A stretch of 64,000 bases of DNA, from assembly GCF_013366375.1 (NCBI RefSeq), contig NZ_JABWMJ010000004.1, positions 372,001-436,000 on the forward strand, written 5' to 3'. The position numbers were made by a program, and so were the translations under genes. Origin of the DNA: Rhizobacter koreensis. GTDB lineage: Bacteria > Pseudomonadota > Gammaproteobacteria > Burkholderiales > Burkholderiaceae_C. Each line of letters opens with the position of its first letter. The stretch's first letter is position 1. The notes beneath the pieces were generated by a model. It was given only the letters and a program-made list of their open reading frames with translations, was not told the DNA's origin and did not search any database. This document shows, in pieces, positions 45,611 to 54,941 of the stretch.

Positions 45611-46822
45611 TCACAGCGGACCGCCCTGCATTACCACGCGGTTCCGGATCCACTCCTCGACTTGCGACGCCGGGTAGCCGAACTCGGCGAGGACTTCGGA
45701 CGTATGCTGCCCCAGCAGCGGCGGGGGCAGCCGCACCGTGCCATCGCGCAGTCCGTCCATGGTCACCGGATTGCCCACCTGGCGCATCGTCCCAAGGGTA
45801 GGGTGCTCGAAGGTCTCGACCAGCCCCAGCGCTTGCACCTGCGGCTCCGCGAATGCGTCGGCGATGTCGTTGATCGGTCCGGCAGGGATACCTTGTTCGA
45901 CCATCCGCGCCGTCCATGTGGCACGGTCCTGCCGTCCGAGAGGAGCTTCCAGCAGCGCCTTCAGCTCCGTGCGGTGCTGCACCCGGTCCGCGTTCGTCAG
46001 GAACCGCGGATCCGACACCAGGTTTTCAAGCCCGACGAGCCGGGCCAGCTTGACCCATTGGTCCTGCGTCGCTGCACCCACGGTGAGGGGGCCGTCCTGA
46101 GCCTCGAACACGCCATACGGCGCTATCACGGGATGGACGTTGCCAGCGGGCCGGGCCACTTCGCCCAGCGAGAGGTAGCGCTGACCCTGTACGCTGAGCA
46201 GGCCCATCAGGCTGGCGAGGAGCGAAGTCTCGACCTTCTGGCCATGGCCGCTGCTGTGCCGCTGGATGACCGCGCCAAGGACTCCCACTGCGGCCCACAT
46301 CCCGGACGTGAGGTCGCCGATCGCAACGCCCACGCGTTGCGGCCCCGACTCCGGACTGCCGGTGAAACTCATGAATCCGGCGAAACCCTGTGCGACCTGA
46401 TCGAACCCCGGCCAGCTGCTCTTGGGTCCATGGCTGCCGAACCCGGTGATGCTCGCCAGGATTAGCGCTGGGTTCAGCGCATGCAGCTCGGCGAGCGACA
46501 TGCCCATCTGCTCCATGACACCCGGCCTGAAGTTCTCCACGACGACATCGACCTTGGCTGCCATCTCGCGCAGGATGCGCGCGCCTTCGGAACTGCGGAA
46601 GTTCAGCGCAACACTTTTTTTGTTGCGATTGCCGCTCAGATAGTAGACGCTGGTGTCACCCGCGAACGGACCCCACTCTCGCACCATGTCGCCGCCGGGC
46701 AGCGGCTCGATCTTGAACACTTCGGCGCCGAGGTCGCCGAGGATCATCGCGCAGAACGGGCCGGAAAGGGCGCGTGACAGGTCAAGCACCTTGATGCCGG
46801 CCAGTGGAAGGGTATGACTCAT
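45611..46822 (-). CDS. family III CoA-transferase (CaiB/BaiF)
   Basis: 403 residues. Catalytic Asp is D170 in V-A-I-G-D-L-T-S-G-M; other family blocks are V-L-D-L-S-R-A-L-S-G-P-F, L-G-A-E-V-F-K-I-E-P, N-R-N-K-K-S and V-E-N-F-R-P-G-V-M. Such enzymes move CoA between carboxylic acids, so it is the best candidate to activate the acid used by this island. Start 46822 gives the canonical N-terminus; the enoyl-CoA hydratase-family gene ends 11 bp upstream, giving a two-gene unit. Confidence 0.9.
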   Translation of the reverse strand: MSHTLPLAGIKVLDLSRALSGPFCAMILGDLGAEVFKIEPLPGGDMVREWGPFAGDTSVYYLSGNRNKKSVALNFRSSEGARILREMAAKVDVVVENFRPGVMEQMGMSLAELHALNPALILASITGFGSHGPKSSWPGFDQVAQGFAGFMSFTGSPESGPQRVGVAIGDLTSGMWAAVGVLGAVIQRHSSGHGQKVETSLLASLMGLLSVQGQRYLSLGEVARPAGNVHPVIAPYGVFEAQDGPLTVGAATQDQWVKLARLVGLENLVSDPRFLTNADRVQHRTELKALLEAPLGRQDRATWTARMVEQGIPAGPINDIADAFAEPQVQALGLVETFEHPTLGTMRQVGNPVTMDGLRDGTVRLPPPLLGQHTSEVLAEFGYPASQVEEWIRNRVVMQGGPL

Positions 46823-46833
46823 CGTGTCGGGGG

Positions 46834-47664
46834 CTATCGGCCTTTGAAGACGGGGGTTGTCTTGTCGCGGAATGCCTGGACGCCGACCCGGTAGTCTTCC
46901 GTGTCCGCGAAGGCGTAGCTCGCCAGGCGCTCTTCCCGGGTAAACGAGGCGCCGGTCATCAGGTGCCGGATCTGCCGCTTGTTCGCTCGCGCGGCAAGCG
47001 GCGCTCCCCTGGCGATGCGACGGGCGCATGCCATGGTGGCCTCGACTACGGCGGCGTCATCGACGACGCGCGTGACAAGGCCCTTCGCGAGGGCTTCATC
47101 CGCACCCAGGATCGCGCCCTCGAAGACAAGCTCCGCCGTCACCGCGGGACCCACCAGCCGGAACAGCCACTGCATCTCGGCCGGCGCAAGCGGAAAGCCG
47201 AGGAGATGCACCGGCACGCCGAACTGCGCACTGCGACCGGCGATACGCAGGTCGCACACCGACGCGATCTCAAGTCCGCCGCCCACACAGGCGCCTTCGA
47301 TGAGCGCGACTACGGGAACAGGGCATCGGTCGATCGCGCTCAATGCGGCATAGACAATTTCCTCGTGAAAATGCTCCACCTGCTCGCGGGTATGACGCAC
47401 GGTCGAGAACTCGTCGATGTCGGCGCCCGCGGCAAAGCCCTCACCAGCGGCCCCGCGAATGACGACGCAGCGCAGATCGGCATCGGCCGACAACCGACCG
47501 AAGAGTTGGCGCAGTGATCCCCACATGGCCACGGTCAAGCAGTTCCGTTTGCCCGGGTTGGAAATCGTCACCGTGGCGATGTCGCCATCGCGCGTTTCGT
47601 GGACCTGGCCGCCCGACTCTGACACTGGCAATTTCAGATCATCCTGCGCCTTGGCTGAATTCAT
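46834..47664 (-). CDS. enoyl-CoA hydratase/isomerase-family protein with one catalytic Glu missing
   Basis: 276 residues of the crotonase fold. The oxyanion-hole region (G-F-A-A-G-A-D-I-D-E-F) and the first acid E132 in V-G-G-G-L-E-I-A-S are present. The second acid, usually Glu in F-G-x-P-E, is Val152 here (F-G-V-P-V-H-L-L-G-F-P). Ordinary hydration uses both, so the reaction may differ or be slow. It is upstream of and probably co-transcribed with the CoA-transferase, and might serve crotonyl-CoA or a branched enoyl-CoA. Confidence 0.85.
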   Translation of the reverse strand: MNSAKAQDDLKLPVSESGGQVHETRDGDIATVTISNPGKRNCLTVAMWGSLRQLFGRLSADADLRCVVIRGAAGEGFAAGADIDEFSTVRHTREQVEHFHEEIVYAALSAIDRCPVPVVALIEGACVGGGLEIASVCDLRIAGRSAQFGVPVHLLGFPLAPAEMQWLFRLVGPAVTAELVFEGAILGADEALAKGLVTRVVDDAAVVEATMACARRIARGAPLAARANKRQIRHLMTGASFTREERLASYAFADTEDYRVGVQAFRDKTTPVFKGR

Positions 47665-47977
47665 CCGGGGAATGGTACCGACGGAGGGCCAATGAGGGCA
47701 CTACGCAATGCAGATGCCGCTATTGGCCAAACCGATGGACGGCGCGTGCGGCCACTCGCCTCGCCGTCCGTCGTTTGACGCCCGGCTTGGACGGGAAGCC
47801 AGGAAATTCACGTACTGTGTGCATAAGGACGAACAGGATCGCCTCTCGCCCGCAGTCCGCAACGTTGAGATCGCGAATGCGGAGGCCTGTAAGCTCGCTT
47901 GCGCGCGATCGAGACCCGCTGCAGGGACCGTCGCTGCGTTCAACCAAGTCGCTGCAGGCGACGAAAAGGATTCACGA
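47665..47977. other. 313 bp divergent intergenic region
   Basis: Separates the enoyl-CoA hydratase-like gene from the MDR dehydrogenase gene and should hold both promoters. No convincing gene, strong promoter or palindrome was recognised; an in-frame extension of the dehydrogenase through it is unlikely because the family N-terminus begins at 47978. Confidence 0.4.
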
Positions 47978-49009
47978 ATGAAGATTGTCCGAGTAGCTCA
48001 GCCCGCTGCCATCGACCAGTTGCGCATCAGCGCAGCCGACCCGCGCCCGCCGCAGCCAGGCGAGGTGATGGTGCGCGTCCGGGCCACATCGCTGAACTAT
48101 CATGACCTGCTTGTCGTCAATGGCGGCATCCCAACTCCGCCCGGCCGCATCCCGATGTCCGACGGCGCGGGCGAGGTGCTGGAGGTCGGGCCGCCGCTGC
48201 CTGACGCACCGCGTGACCCATCGTGCATCTTCAAGCCGGGGGACCTCGTGATGAGCACCTTCTTCCGCCACTGGCACGATGGCGAGCCGACGGCGGTCAA
48301 GTGCGGTGCGGTGTACGGGGAGTCGATCGACGGCTATGCGTGCGAGATCGCTACCGTGCCTGCAACCTCGCTGACGAAGGCGCCGGCGGGGCTTACCGCC
48401 CTTGAGGCGGCGACATTGCCGTGCGCCGCGCTGACCGCGTGGCGCGCCCTCGTCGTCCAGGGCGGGGTGAAGGCTGGCGACACCGTGCTCGTGCAAGGCA
48501 GCGGGGGCGTGTCGGTGTTTGCACTGCAAATCGCCAAGGCTGTGGGCGCCACGGTGATCGCCACGTCATCCTCGGACGAGAAGCTCCAGCGTCTTCTCGC
48601 ATTGGGCGCGGACCACGGCATCAACTACAAGGCGACGCCAAAGTGGGGCGCTGCCGCTCGTTCGCTGACCGACGGCCGTGGCGTCGACCACGTCGTGGAA
48701 ATCGGCGGCGCCGGTACGCTGAACCAGTCAATCACTGCGTGCAGGGTTGGCGGCCACATTGCCATGATCGGCGTGCTGACCGGTCGCGAGGGCGAGGTCT
48801 CAACAGTACGCCTGCTGGCCAACCAGATTCGGCTGCAGGGGGTGATGGTTGGCAGCCGCGCTGACCAGTTGGCTATGGTGCGTGCCTTTGAGGCTTGCCG
48901 CATCAAGCCGATTGTCGACGCCAGCTTTGCGCTTGAAGACATGGGGCAGGCATTTCGGCATCAGATGTCCGGCAGCCACTTCGGGAAGATTTCGGTCGCC
49001 GTTGATTGA
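47978..49009 (+). CDS. MDR-superfamily NAD(P)-dependent alcohol dehydrogenase / quinone-reductase-like
   Basis: 343 residues of the medium-chain dehydrogenase fold: N-Y-H-D-L-L-V-V-N-G at the catalytic domain start, P-C-A-A-L-T-A-W-R-A-L, and the cofactor motif V-Q-G-S-G-G-V-S. The catalytic zinc cysteines of classical alcohol dehydrogenases are not evident, so it is closer to zinc-free members. It starts M-K-I-V-R-V at 47978. It faces the AraC gene and may oxidise an alcohol or reduce an enone upstream of the CoA pathway. Confidence 0.85.
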   Translation: MKIVRVAQPAAIDQLRISAADPRPPQPGEVMVRVRATSLNYHDLLVVNGGIPTPPGRIPMSDGAGEVLEVGPPLPDAPRDPSCIFKPGDLVMSTFFRHWHDGEPTAVKCGAVYGESIDGYACEIATVPATSLTKAPAGLTALEAATLPCAALTAWRALVVQGGVKAGDTVLVQGSGGVSVFALQIAKAVGATVIATSSSDEKLQRLLALGADHGINYKATPKWGAAARSLTDGRGVDHVVEIGGAGTLNQSITACRVGGHIAMIGVLTGREGEVSTVRLLANQIRLQGVMVGSRADQLAMVRAFEACRIKPIVDASFALEDMGQAFRHQMSGSHFGKISVAVD

Positions 49010-49034
49010 CAGCGTGTCCACTGGGCACAGACCT

Positions 49035-50069
49035 TCAGCGGTCGCTGTCGTCCATTGACCGCCGCCTGCGGTATTCACCAGGCTGCACACCTGTCCAGCG
49101 CTTGAATGCGCGATGAAATGCGCTCGCATCGCGGAACCCGATGCGAGCGGCGATCTCGTCCACGCTCATGCTGCTGTTGCATAGATAGTCGATGGCGACG
49201 TCGCTGCGCAATTCGTCCTTGATGGTCTGGTAGCTCGTGCCTTCGCGATCCAGCCGCCGGCGCAGCGTAGTGGGTGTAGTGCGCAGTTCGCCGGCGAGGT
49301 CCTCGAACACCGGCCAGCTCTCCGCGTCGCCCACGCTATCTCGCAGCCGTCGCCGCAACTGGGCCGACCAGCTATCCTCGTTCCGGTATTTGAGGAACAC
49401 TGACTGCGGCGCAGTACGCAGGAAGTGTTGCAACGTCGATGTGTCCTGAGACACCGGCAGCGACAGCGCCCGCCCTTCGAAGTGCATGGCGGTCTGCGGC
49501 GCATCAAAGGTGAGGTCGTCGCAATACATCAAGGTGTATTCGCGCGCGTACGGGGGACGCGCGTGTCGAAAAGACACATGCCTCAGCGGAATGCGCCGGC
49601 CTGCAAGCCAGCACATCAGACCATGCACGAGGATGAGGAGTGTTTCATCGGCGAACCGGCGATCGTCCTCTTGCGAAATCGTGTTCGTGAGCCGCACGAC
49701 CGCGTCGCCGCCCTCCAGGTGCAGCTCTCCGTGCACCTCGTCCAGGAACAAGGCAAAGCCGCGGAGCATGCGTTTGAGAGCCCGATCCAGGTCGGCACAG
49801 GAGAGCACCGCCTGGCAGATGAGGGCGAAACTGCCGACCTTCATCCCGCGCCGGTCGAGCCCGAAGAATTCGTCATCGAGTTCACGGGCTACGGCCAGCC
49901 AAAGCGCGGAGTACGCGTTAGCGGGCACGCGCGCGTTCGGTTGGTCCAGCAAGTGCGCCGGGATGCCTGCGACGGCTAGCGCGCGCTCCTTCGCGGCGGG
50001 CTGCAGATGAGCTACCGCCGCACTCACGAAATGCATGGCGACGGTGTGTCTCTCGATGGCGTCGGTCAT
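49035..50069 (-). CDS. AraC-family transcriptional regulator
   Basis: 344 residues: an N-terminal ligand-binding domain of the Arabinose_bd type (A-G-I-P-A-H-L-L-D-Q-P-N-A-R-V-P) and a C-terminal double HTH (M-S-V-D-E-I-A-A-R-I-G-F-R-D-A-S-A-F-H-R-A-F-K-R-W-T-G). Start 50069. It is divergent from icmF across 108 bp holding two perfect inverted repeats, so it is the likely activator of the isobutyryl-CoA mutase operon. It is convergent with the MDR dehydrogenase gene (25 bp apart). Confidence 0.88.
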   Translation of the reverse strand: MTDAIERHTVAMHFVSAAVAHLQPAAKERALAVAGIPAHLLDQPNARVPANAYSALWLAVARELDDEFFGLDRRGMKVGSFALICQAVLSCADLDRALKRMLRGFALFLDEVHGELHLEGGDAVVRLTNTISQEDDRRFADETLLILVHGLMCWLAGRRIPLRHVSFRHARPPYAREYTLMYCDDLTFDAPQTAMHFEGRALSLPVSQDTSTLQHFLRTAPQSVFLKYRNEDSWSAQLRRRLRDSVGDAESWPVFEDLAGELRTTPTTLRRRLDREGTSYQTIKDELRSDVAIDYLCNSSMSVDEIAARIGFRDASAFHRAFKRWTGVQPGEYRRRRSMDDSDR

Positions 50070-50087
50070 GGGCAGCCCGATTATCGG

Positions 50088-50106
50088 GGTGGCAAAAAAT
50101 GCCACC
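50088..50106. promoter_or_regulatory. perfect inverted repeat GGTGGCA-N5-TGCCACC
   Basis: Seven-base arms around five A residues, 18 bp upstream of the AraC start and 71 bp before icmF. A regulator-binding site is likely; a transcriptional role is inferred. Confidence 0.5.
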
Positions 50107-50126
50107 TCGCTGCACCCGCAGGACAT

Positions 50127-50143
50127 GGTGCCCCGTGGGCACC
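50127..50143. promoter_or_regulatory. perfect inverted repeat GGTGCCC-CGT-GGGCACC
   Basis: Seven-base arms around CGT, 34 bp upstream of icmF. With the repeat at 50088 it gives two related GGTG-arm sites 39 bp apart, centre to centre about 38 bp, in the only regulatory gap of the icmF operon. Confidence 0.5.
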
Positions 50144-50177
50144 GCTCCTAAAGTGGTGACGCTCCTGGAGACCGACC

Positions 50178-53100
50178 ATGACCGACCTGTCCGCCGAATA
50201 CCGCGCCCTTGCCAACTACCGCCCGACCCACAAGGTCCGATTCGTCACGGCCGCCTCGCTCTTCGACGGGCACGACGCCGCCATCAACATCATGCGGCGC
50301 ATCCTGCAGTCCATGGGCACGGAAGTGATCCACCTGGGCCACAACCGCAGCGTGGACGAAGTGGTGACGGCGGCCCTGCAGGAAGACGTGCAGGGCATCG
50401 CCATCAGCTCCTATCAGGGCGGCCACGTCGAATACTTCAAGTACATGGTGGACCTGCTGAAACAGCGCGGCGGATCGCACATCCAGGTTTTCGGCGGTGG
50501 TGGTGGCGTAATCGTGCCGGCGGAAATCCGCGAGTTGCAGGACTACGGCGTCGCTCGAATCTATAGCCCGGAAGACGGTCAGCGCATGGGCCTGCCGGGC
50601 ATGATCGGCGAGATGGTGATGCGCTGCGACAAGGACGTGGCCCAGTACGCGCCCCGCGCGCTGGACGCGATCCAGGGCCATGGCGAGCAGAACTGGCGCG
50701 CCCTCGCGCAACTGATCACCGCGATCGAGAACGGTTCTGCGGACGCCGATCTGATGAAGGCCGTGCGCGCGCAGGCGGATACGCGTTCCGTGCCGGTCCT
50801 CGGCATCACCGGTACCGGGGGGGCTGGCAAGTCGTCGCTCACCGACGAACTGGTACGCCGCCTGCGCCTCGACCAGGACGACAACCTGCGTGTGGCGATC
50901 ATCTCGATCGATCCATCGCGCCGAAAGAGCGGTGGCGCGCTGCTGGGGGATCGCATCCGCATGAACGCGATCTCGCCGTGGCAGCAAGGCCCGCGTGTCT
51001 ACATGCGGTCGCTCGCCACCCGCGACTTCGGCAGCGAGATTTCTGCGGCGCTGCCGGATGTGATCGGCGCCTGCAAGGCGGCCGGCTTCGACCTGGTGAT
51101 CGTCGAGACCTCCGGCATCGGCCAGGGCGATGCGGCGATCGTGCCGCACGTGGATGTTCCGCTGTACGTGATGACGCCCGAATTCGGCGCTGCGAGCCAG
51201 CTGGAAAAGATCGACATGCTGGACTTCGCACAGTTCGTCGCGATCAACAAATTCGACCGCAAAGGCGCAGCGGATGCGCTGCGCGATGTTGCCAAGCAGG
51301 TGCAGCGAAACAAGGAAGCGTTTGGCAGGCGGCCGGAGGAGATGCCCGTGTTCGGCACGATGGCTGCGCGTTTCAACGACGATGGGGTCACGGCGCTGTT
51401 TCAGGCTTTGAAGCTGCGACTCGCTGAGATTGGGCTGAGGTTGCACGAAGGCAAGCTGCCCCTCGTGAATGTGCGCCACAGCAGCAATCAGACTCCGGTG
51501 GTGCCGCCGGCGCGCACGCGCTACCTCTCCGAAATTTCGGATACCGTCAGGGCCTACAAGCAGCGCGCACGCAGGCAGGCAGTGATCGCTCGCGAGCTGC
51601 AACAGCTCCGTTCGTCGCAGCGGATGCTGACTTCGGAAGTTGAGGACGCCGCCGGTCCGGCTGCTGACCTGCTCGAAACGCTGGCGGCTGCGCGCGAGGG
51701 GCGGCTCGACGGCGATGCGCGCAAGCTGCTGGCCCAGTGGCCGGAGCTGCAGAAGGCGTATGCCGGAGACGAGTACGTCGTCAGGATCCGCGACAAGGAG
51801 ATCCGCACGAAGCTCACGTACAAGTCGCTCTCGGGAACGACGGTGCGCAAGGTTTCCCTGCCGCAGTACGAGGATCACGGCGAAATCGTGAAATGGCTGA
51901 TGCTGGAGAACGTCCCCGGATCCTTTCCCTATACCGCTGGGGTTTTCGCCTTCAAGCGTGAGAACGAGGATCCGACGCGCATGTTTGCGGGCGAGGGCGA
52001 TGCATTCCGCACGAACCGCCGTTTCAAACTCGTATCGGAAGGCATGCCGGCCAAACGCCTGTCCACCGCCTTCGACTCGGTGACGCTGTACGGCAACGAC
52101 CCTGACCTGCGTCCGGACATCTATGGCAAGGTGGGCAACTCCGGCGTTTCGATCGCCACGCTGGATGACATGAAGGTCCTGTATTCGGGCTTCGATCTGT
52201 GCAACCCGAGTACGTCAGTCTCGATGACCATCAACGGTCCTGCGCCAACGATCTTGGCCATGTTCATGAACACGGCGGTTGACCAGCAACTCGAGAAGTT
52301 CAAATCCGAAAACGGCCGCGAGCCCACGGATACGGAAGCGGCCAAAATCCGCGAATGGGCGCTCGCCAACGTCCGCGGCACGGTGCAAGCCGACATCCTC
52401 AAGGAAGACCAGGGGCAGAACACCTGCATCTTCTCGACGGAGTTCTCGCTCAAGGTGATGGGTGACATCGCCGAGTATTTCGTGCACCACGACGTGCGCA
52501 ACTTCTACTCCGTGTCCATCTCCGGCTATCACATTGCCGAAGCCGGCGCGAACCCGATCTCCCAGCTGGCCTTCACTCTGTCGAACGGCTTCACCTTCGT
52601 CGAGGCTTATCTGGCGCGCGGGATGCACATCGACGACTTCGCGCCCAACCTGTCCTTCTTCTTCTCCAACGGCATGGACCCGGAGTACACGGTGCTCGGT
52701 CGCGTTGCACGCCGCATCTGGGCAGTGGCGATGAAGGAGAAGTATGGTGCGAACGAGCGCTCGCAAAAACTCAAGTACCACGTGCAGACGTCGGGCCGAA
52801 GCCTACACGCACAGGAAATCGCCTTCAACGACATCCGCACCACGCTGCAGGCATTGATCGCGATCTACGACAACTGCAATTCGCTGCACACCAACGCGTA
52901 CGACGAGGCGATCACCACACCCACCGAGGAATCGGTGCGACGCGCGATGGCGATCCAGTTGATCATCAACCGTGAATGGGGCTTGGCGAAGAATGAGAAC
53001 CCCAACCAGGGCGCATTCATCGTCGATGAACTGACCGAGCTCGTGGAAGAAGCGGTGCTTGCGGAGTTCGAGCGCATCTCCGAGCGCGGCGGCGTGCTCG

Positions 53101-53474
53101 GCGCGATGGAGACCGGCTACCAGCGAGGGCGCATCCAGGACGAATCGATGCACTACGAGATGCTGAAGCACACGGGTGAGTACCCCATCATCGGGGTCAA
53201 TACCTTCCGCAATCCGCACGGCGACACCATTCCTGAGAAGCTGGAACTGGCGCGCTCGACCGAGGACGAGAAGCAGAGCCAATTGAAGCGCCTGCAGGAG
53301 TTCCACATGCGCAACGCGAAGGAATCGCCGGCCATGCTCAAACGACTCCAGCAGGCGGTGATCGACAACAGGAACGTGTTCGAGGTCCTGATGGACGCCG
53401 TGCGCGTGTGCTCGCTGGGCCAGATCACCGGCGCCTTGTTCGAAGTCGGCGGCCAATATCGGCGGAACATGTGA
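50178..53474 (+). CDS. icmF: IcmF, fused adenosylcobalamin-dependent isobutyryl-CoA mutase
   Basis: 1098 residues with all three IcmF parts. A cobalamin-binding domain comes first (D30-G-H32-[16 protein letters not shown]); then the G-protein chaperone with G-T-G-G-A-G-K-S at 212-219; then the large mutase barrel. It interconverts isobutyryl-CoA and butyryl-CoA. Substrate residues are F603 (R-M-F-A-G-E-G) and Q747 (D-Q-G-Q-N-T-C), matching the Phe/Gln pair of isobutyryl-CoA mutases rather than the Tyr/Arg of methylmalonyl-CoA mutase. It is followed 10 bp later by its adenosyltransferase. Regulation is probably by the divergent AraC protein. Confidence 0.95.
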   Translation: MTDLSAEYRALANYRPTHKVRFVTAASLFDGHDAAINIMRRILQSMGTEVIHLGHNRSVDEVVTAALQEDVQGIAISSYQGGHVEYFKYMVDLLKQRGGSHIQVFGGGGGVIVPAEIRELQDYGVARIYSPEDGQRMGLPGMIGEMVMRCDKDVAQYAPRALDAIQGHGEQNWRALAQLITAIENGSADADLMKAVRAQADTRSVPVLGITGTGGAGKSSLTDELVRRLRLDQDDNLRVAIISIDPSRRKSGGALLGDRIRMNAISPWQQGPRVYMRSLATRDFGSEISAALPDVIGACKAAGFDLVIVETSGIGQGDAAIVPHVDVPLYVMTPEFGAASQLEKIDMLDFAQFVAINKFDRKGAADALRDVAKQVQRNKEAFGRRPEEMPVFGTMAARFNDDGVTALFQALKLRLAEIGLRLHEGKLPLVNVRHSSNQTPVVPPARTRYLSEISDTVRAYKQRARRQAVIARELQQLRSSQRMLTSEVEDAAGPAADLLETLAAAREGRLDGDARKLLAQWPELQKAYAGDEYVVRIRDKEIRTKLTYKSLSGTTVRKVSLPQYEDHGEIVKWLMLENVPGSFPYTAGVFAFKRENEDPTRMFAGEGDAFRTNRRFKLVSEGMPAKRLSTAFDSVTLYGNDPDLRPDIYGKVGNSGVSIATLDDMKVLYSGFDLCNPSTSVSMTINGPAPTILAMFMNTAVDQQLEKFKSENGREPTDTEAAKIREWALANVRGTVQADILKEDQGQNTCIFSTEFSLKVMGDIAEYFVHHDVRNFYSVSISGYHIAEAGANPISQLAFTLSNGFTFVEAYLARGMHIDDFAPNLSFFFSNGMDPEYTVLGRVARRIWAVAMKEKYGANERSQKLKYHVQTSGRSLHAQEIAFNDIRTTLQALIAIYDNCNSLHTNAYDEAITTPTEESVRRAMAIQLIINREWGLAKNENPNQGAFIVDELTELVEEAVLAEFERISERGGVLGAMETGYQRGRIQDESMHYEMLKHTGEYPIIGVNTFRNPHGDTIPEKLELARSTEDEKQSQLKRLQEFHMRNAKESPAMLKRLQQAVIDNRNVFEVLMDAVRVCSLGQITGALFEVGGQYRRNM

Positions 53475-53484
53475 GGAACGCGCC

Positions 53485-54078
53485 ATGGGGCATCGATTGA
53501 GCGCGATCGCGACGCGCACCGGCGACGCGGGAACGACGGGGCTCGGTGACGGCAGCCGGGTGAGCAAAACCGATCCGCGCGTGAATGCGATGGGGGACGT
53601 GGATGAATTGAACAGTGCGGTCGGCATGCTGATCGCCTTCGGCCTGCCGCCGGAGCTCGGTGTGGACGCGCAGCTGATCGACGTGCAGCAGGACCTGCTC
53701 GATCTCGGCGGCGAGCTGAGCATTCCTGGCTACACGCTGCTGAAGCCCGAGCGCGTTGCCGCTCTTGACGCTTGGCTGGCGACGCTGAACGTGTCGCTGC
53801 CGCGGCTGCAGGAGTTCGTGCGTCCGGGCGGAACGATCCCGGCGGGGCAGGCGCACATGTGCCGCACGATCTGCCGGCGCGCCGAGCGCTCGGTGATCGC
53901 CTTGGCCGAAGTGCAGGCCGTCAGCCACACGGGCAGGCAATACCTGAACCGCCTCTCTGACCTGATGTTCGTCCTCGCGCGTGTGCTGAATCAGCATGCG
54001 GGACAGGCCGAATCCATGTGGAACCGCGAACGCACGCCTCAAGGCGGCGGCTTACTCACACTCTCTACAGCATCATGA
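53485..54078 (+). CDS. PduO-type ATP:cob(I)alamin adenosyltransferase
   Basis: 197 residues. N-terminal T-R-T-G-D-A-G-T-T-G-L-G-D-G-S-R-V is the ATP-binding signature, followed by M-G-D-V-D-E-L-N and C-terminal R-R-A-E-R-S-V and Y-L-N-R-L-S-D-L-M-F-V-L-A-R, both canonical. It makes adenosylcobalamin and can load and repair IcmF with help from the fused G domain. Coupled to icmF (10 bp) and to the dehydrogenase gene (ATGA overlap). Confidence 0.93.
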   Translation: MGHRLSAIATRTGDAGTTGLGDGSRVSKTDPRVNAMGDVDELNSAVGMLIAFGLPPELGVDAQLIDVQQDLLDLGGELSIPGYTLLKPERVAALDAWLATLNVSLPRLQEFVRPGGTIPAGQAHMCRTICRRAERSVIALAEVQAVSHTGRQYLNRLSDLMFVLARVLNQHAGQAESMWNRERTPQGGGLLTLSTAS

Positions 54079-54932
54079 GCATTCAACATGTCGCCGTCAT
54101 CGGCGCCGGGACCATGGGCAATGGCATCGCGCAGGTCTGCGCACTCGCCGGCCTCGATGTCACCATGGTCGATGTGTCGACCGCCGCCCTGGAGCGTGGG
54201 CGCTCGACCATCGCGTCCAGCCTGGATCGGCTGGTGCAGAAGGAAAAGCTGCAGCCCGCCCGGAGAAACGAGACGCTACAGCGCATCCACACGTCAACTG
54301 CCTATCAAGAGTTGAAGAGTGCGGGGCTCGTCGTGGAGGCGGCCACCGAAAACCTGGAGCTGAAGCTGCGCATCCTTCGAGAGATTGAGACCGTGGTAAG
54401 CGAAGAAGCCGTGATCGCTTCCAATACCTCGTCGATCTCGATTACCCAGCTTGCCGCCGTGCTGACGCGGCCCGGACGGTGCATTGGCATGCACTTCTTC
54501 AACCCGGTGCCTGTCATGTCCCTGCTGGAAGTGATCCGCGGCCTGCAGACTTCTGATACCACCCACGCCCTGGCGCTCGAATTCGCCCGGGTGGTCGGTA
54601 AGACGCCCATCACGGTGCGCAATAGCCCCGGCTTCGTGGTCAACCGCATCCTGTGCCCCATGATCAACGAGGCGATCTTCGTGCTGCAGGAAGGCCTCGC
54701 CACGGCTGAAGAGATCGATGCCGGCATGAAGCTGGGCTGCAACCATCCCATCGGCCCGCTGGCCTTGGCGGACATGATCGGGCTCGACACCATGCTCGCG
54801 GTGATGCGCGTCTTCCATGAAGGCTTCGCCGATCCCAAGTACCGCCCAGCACTCCTGTTGAAAGAGATGGTCGACGCCGGGCGCCTCGGGCGGAAGACCG
54901 GACAAGGCTTCTACAGCTACGGCGGCCGCTGA
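54075..54932 (+). CDS. 3-hydroxybutyryl-CoA dehydrogenase
   Basis: 285 residues. NAD motif G-A-G-T-M-G-N-G at 10-17; catalytic His in G-M-H-F-F-N-P-V-P-V-M; S-N-T-S-S-I-S-I and the C-terminal N-H-P-I-G-P-L-A-L-A-D-M-I-G-L-D-T-M. Size and motifs fit the short hbd/paaH type that oxidises (S)-3-hydroxybutyryl-CoA to acetoacetyl-CoA. The ATG overlaps the adenosyltransferase stop by 4 bp, which supports a path from butyryl-CoA onward. Confidence 0.92.
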   Translation: MSIQHVAVIGAGTMGNGIAQVCALAGLDVTMVDVSTAALERGRSTIASSLDRLVQKEKLQPARRNETLQRIHTSTAYQELKSAGLVVEAATENLELKLRILREIETVVSEEAVIASNTSSISITQLAAVLTRPGRCIGMHFFNPVPVMSLLEVIRGLQTSDTTHALALEFARVVGKTPITVRNSPGFVVNRILCPMINEAIFVLQEGLATAEEIDAGMKLGCNHPIGPLALADMIGLDTMLAVMRVFHEGFADPKYRPALLLKEMVDAGRLGRKTGQGFYSYGGR

Positions 54933-54941
54933 ACGGAGAAG

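Noticed and set aside
50148..51878. 576-codon minus-strand frame inside icmF
   Set aside because: Antisense to a clear IcmF; no domain seen.
50178..53474. Methylmalonyl-CoA or pivalyl-CoA mutase as the main identity
   Set aside because: Fused G-domain architecture and F603/Q747 fit isobutyryl-CoA mutase; other substrates kept only as minor possibilities.
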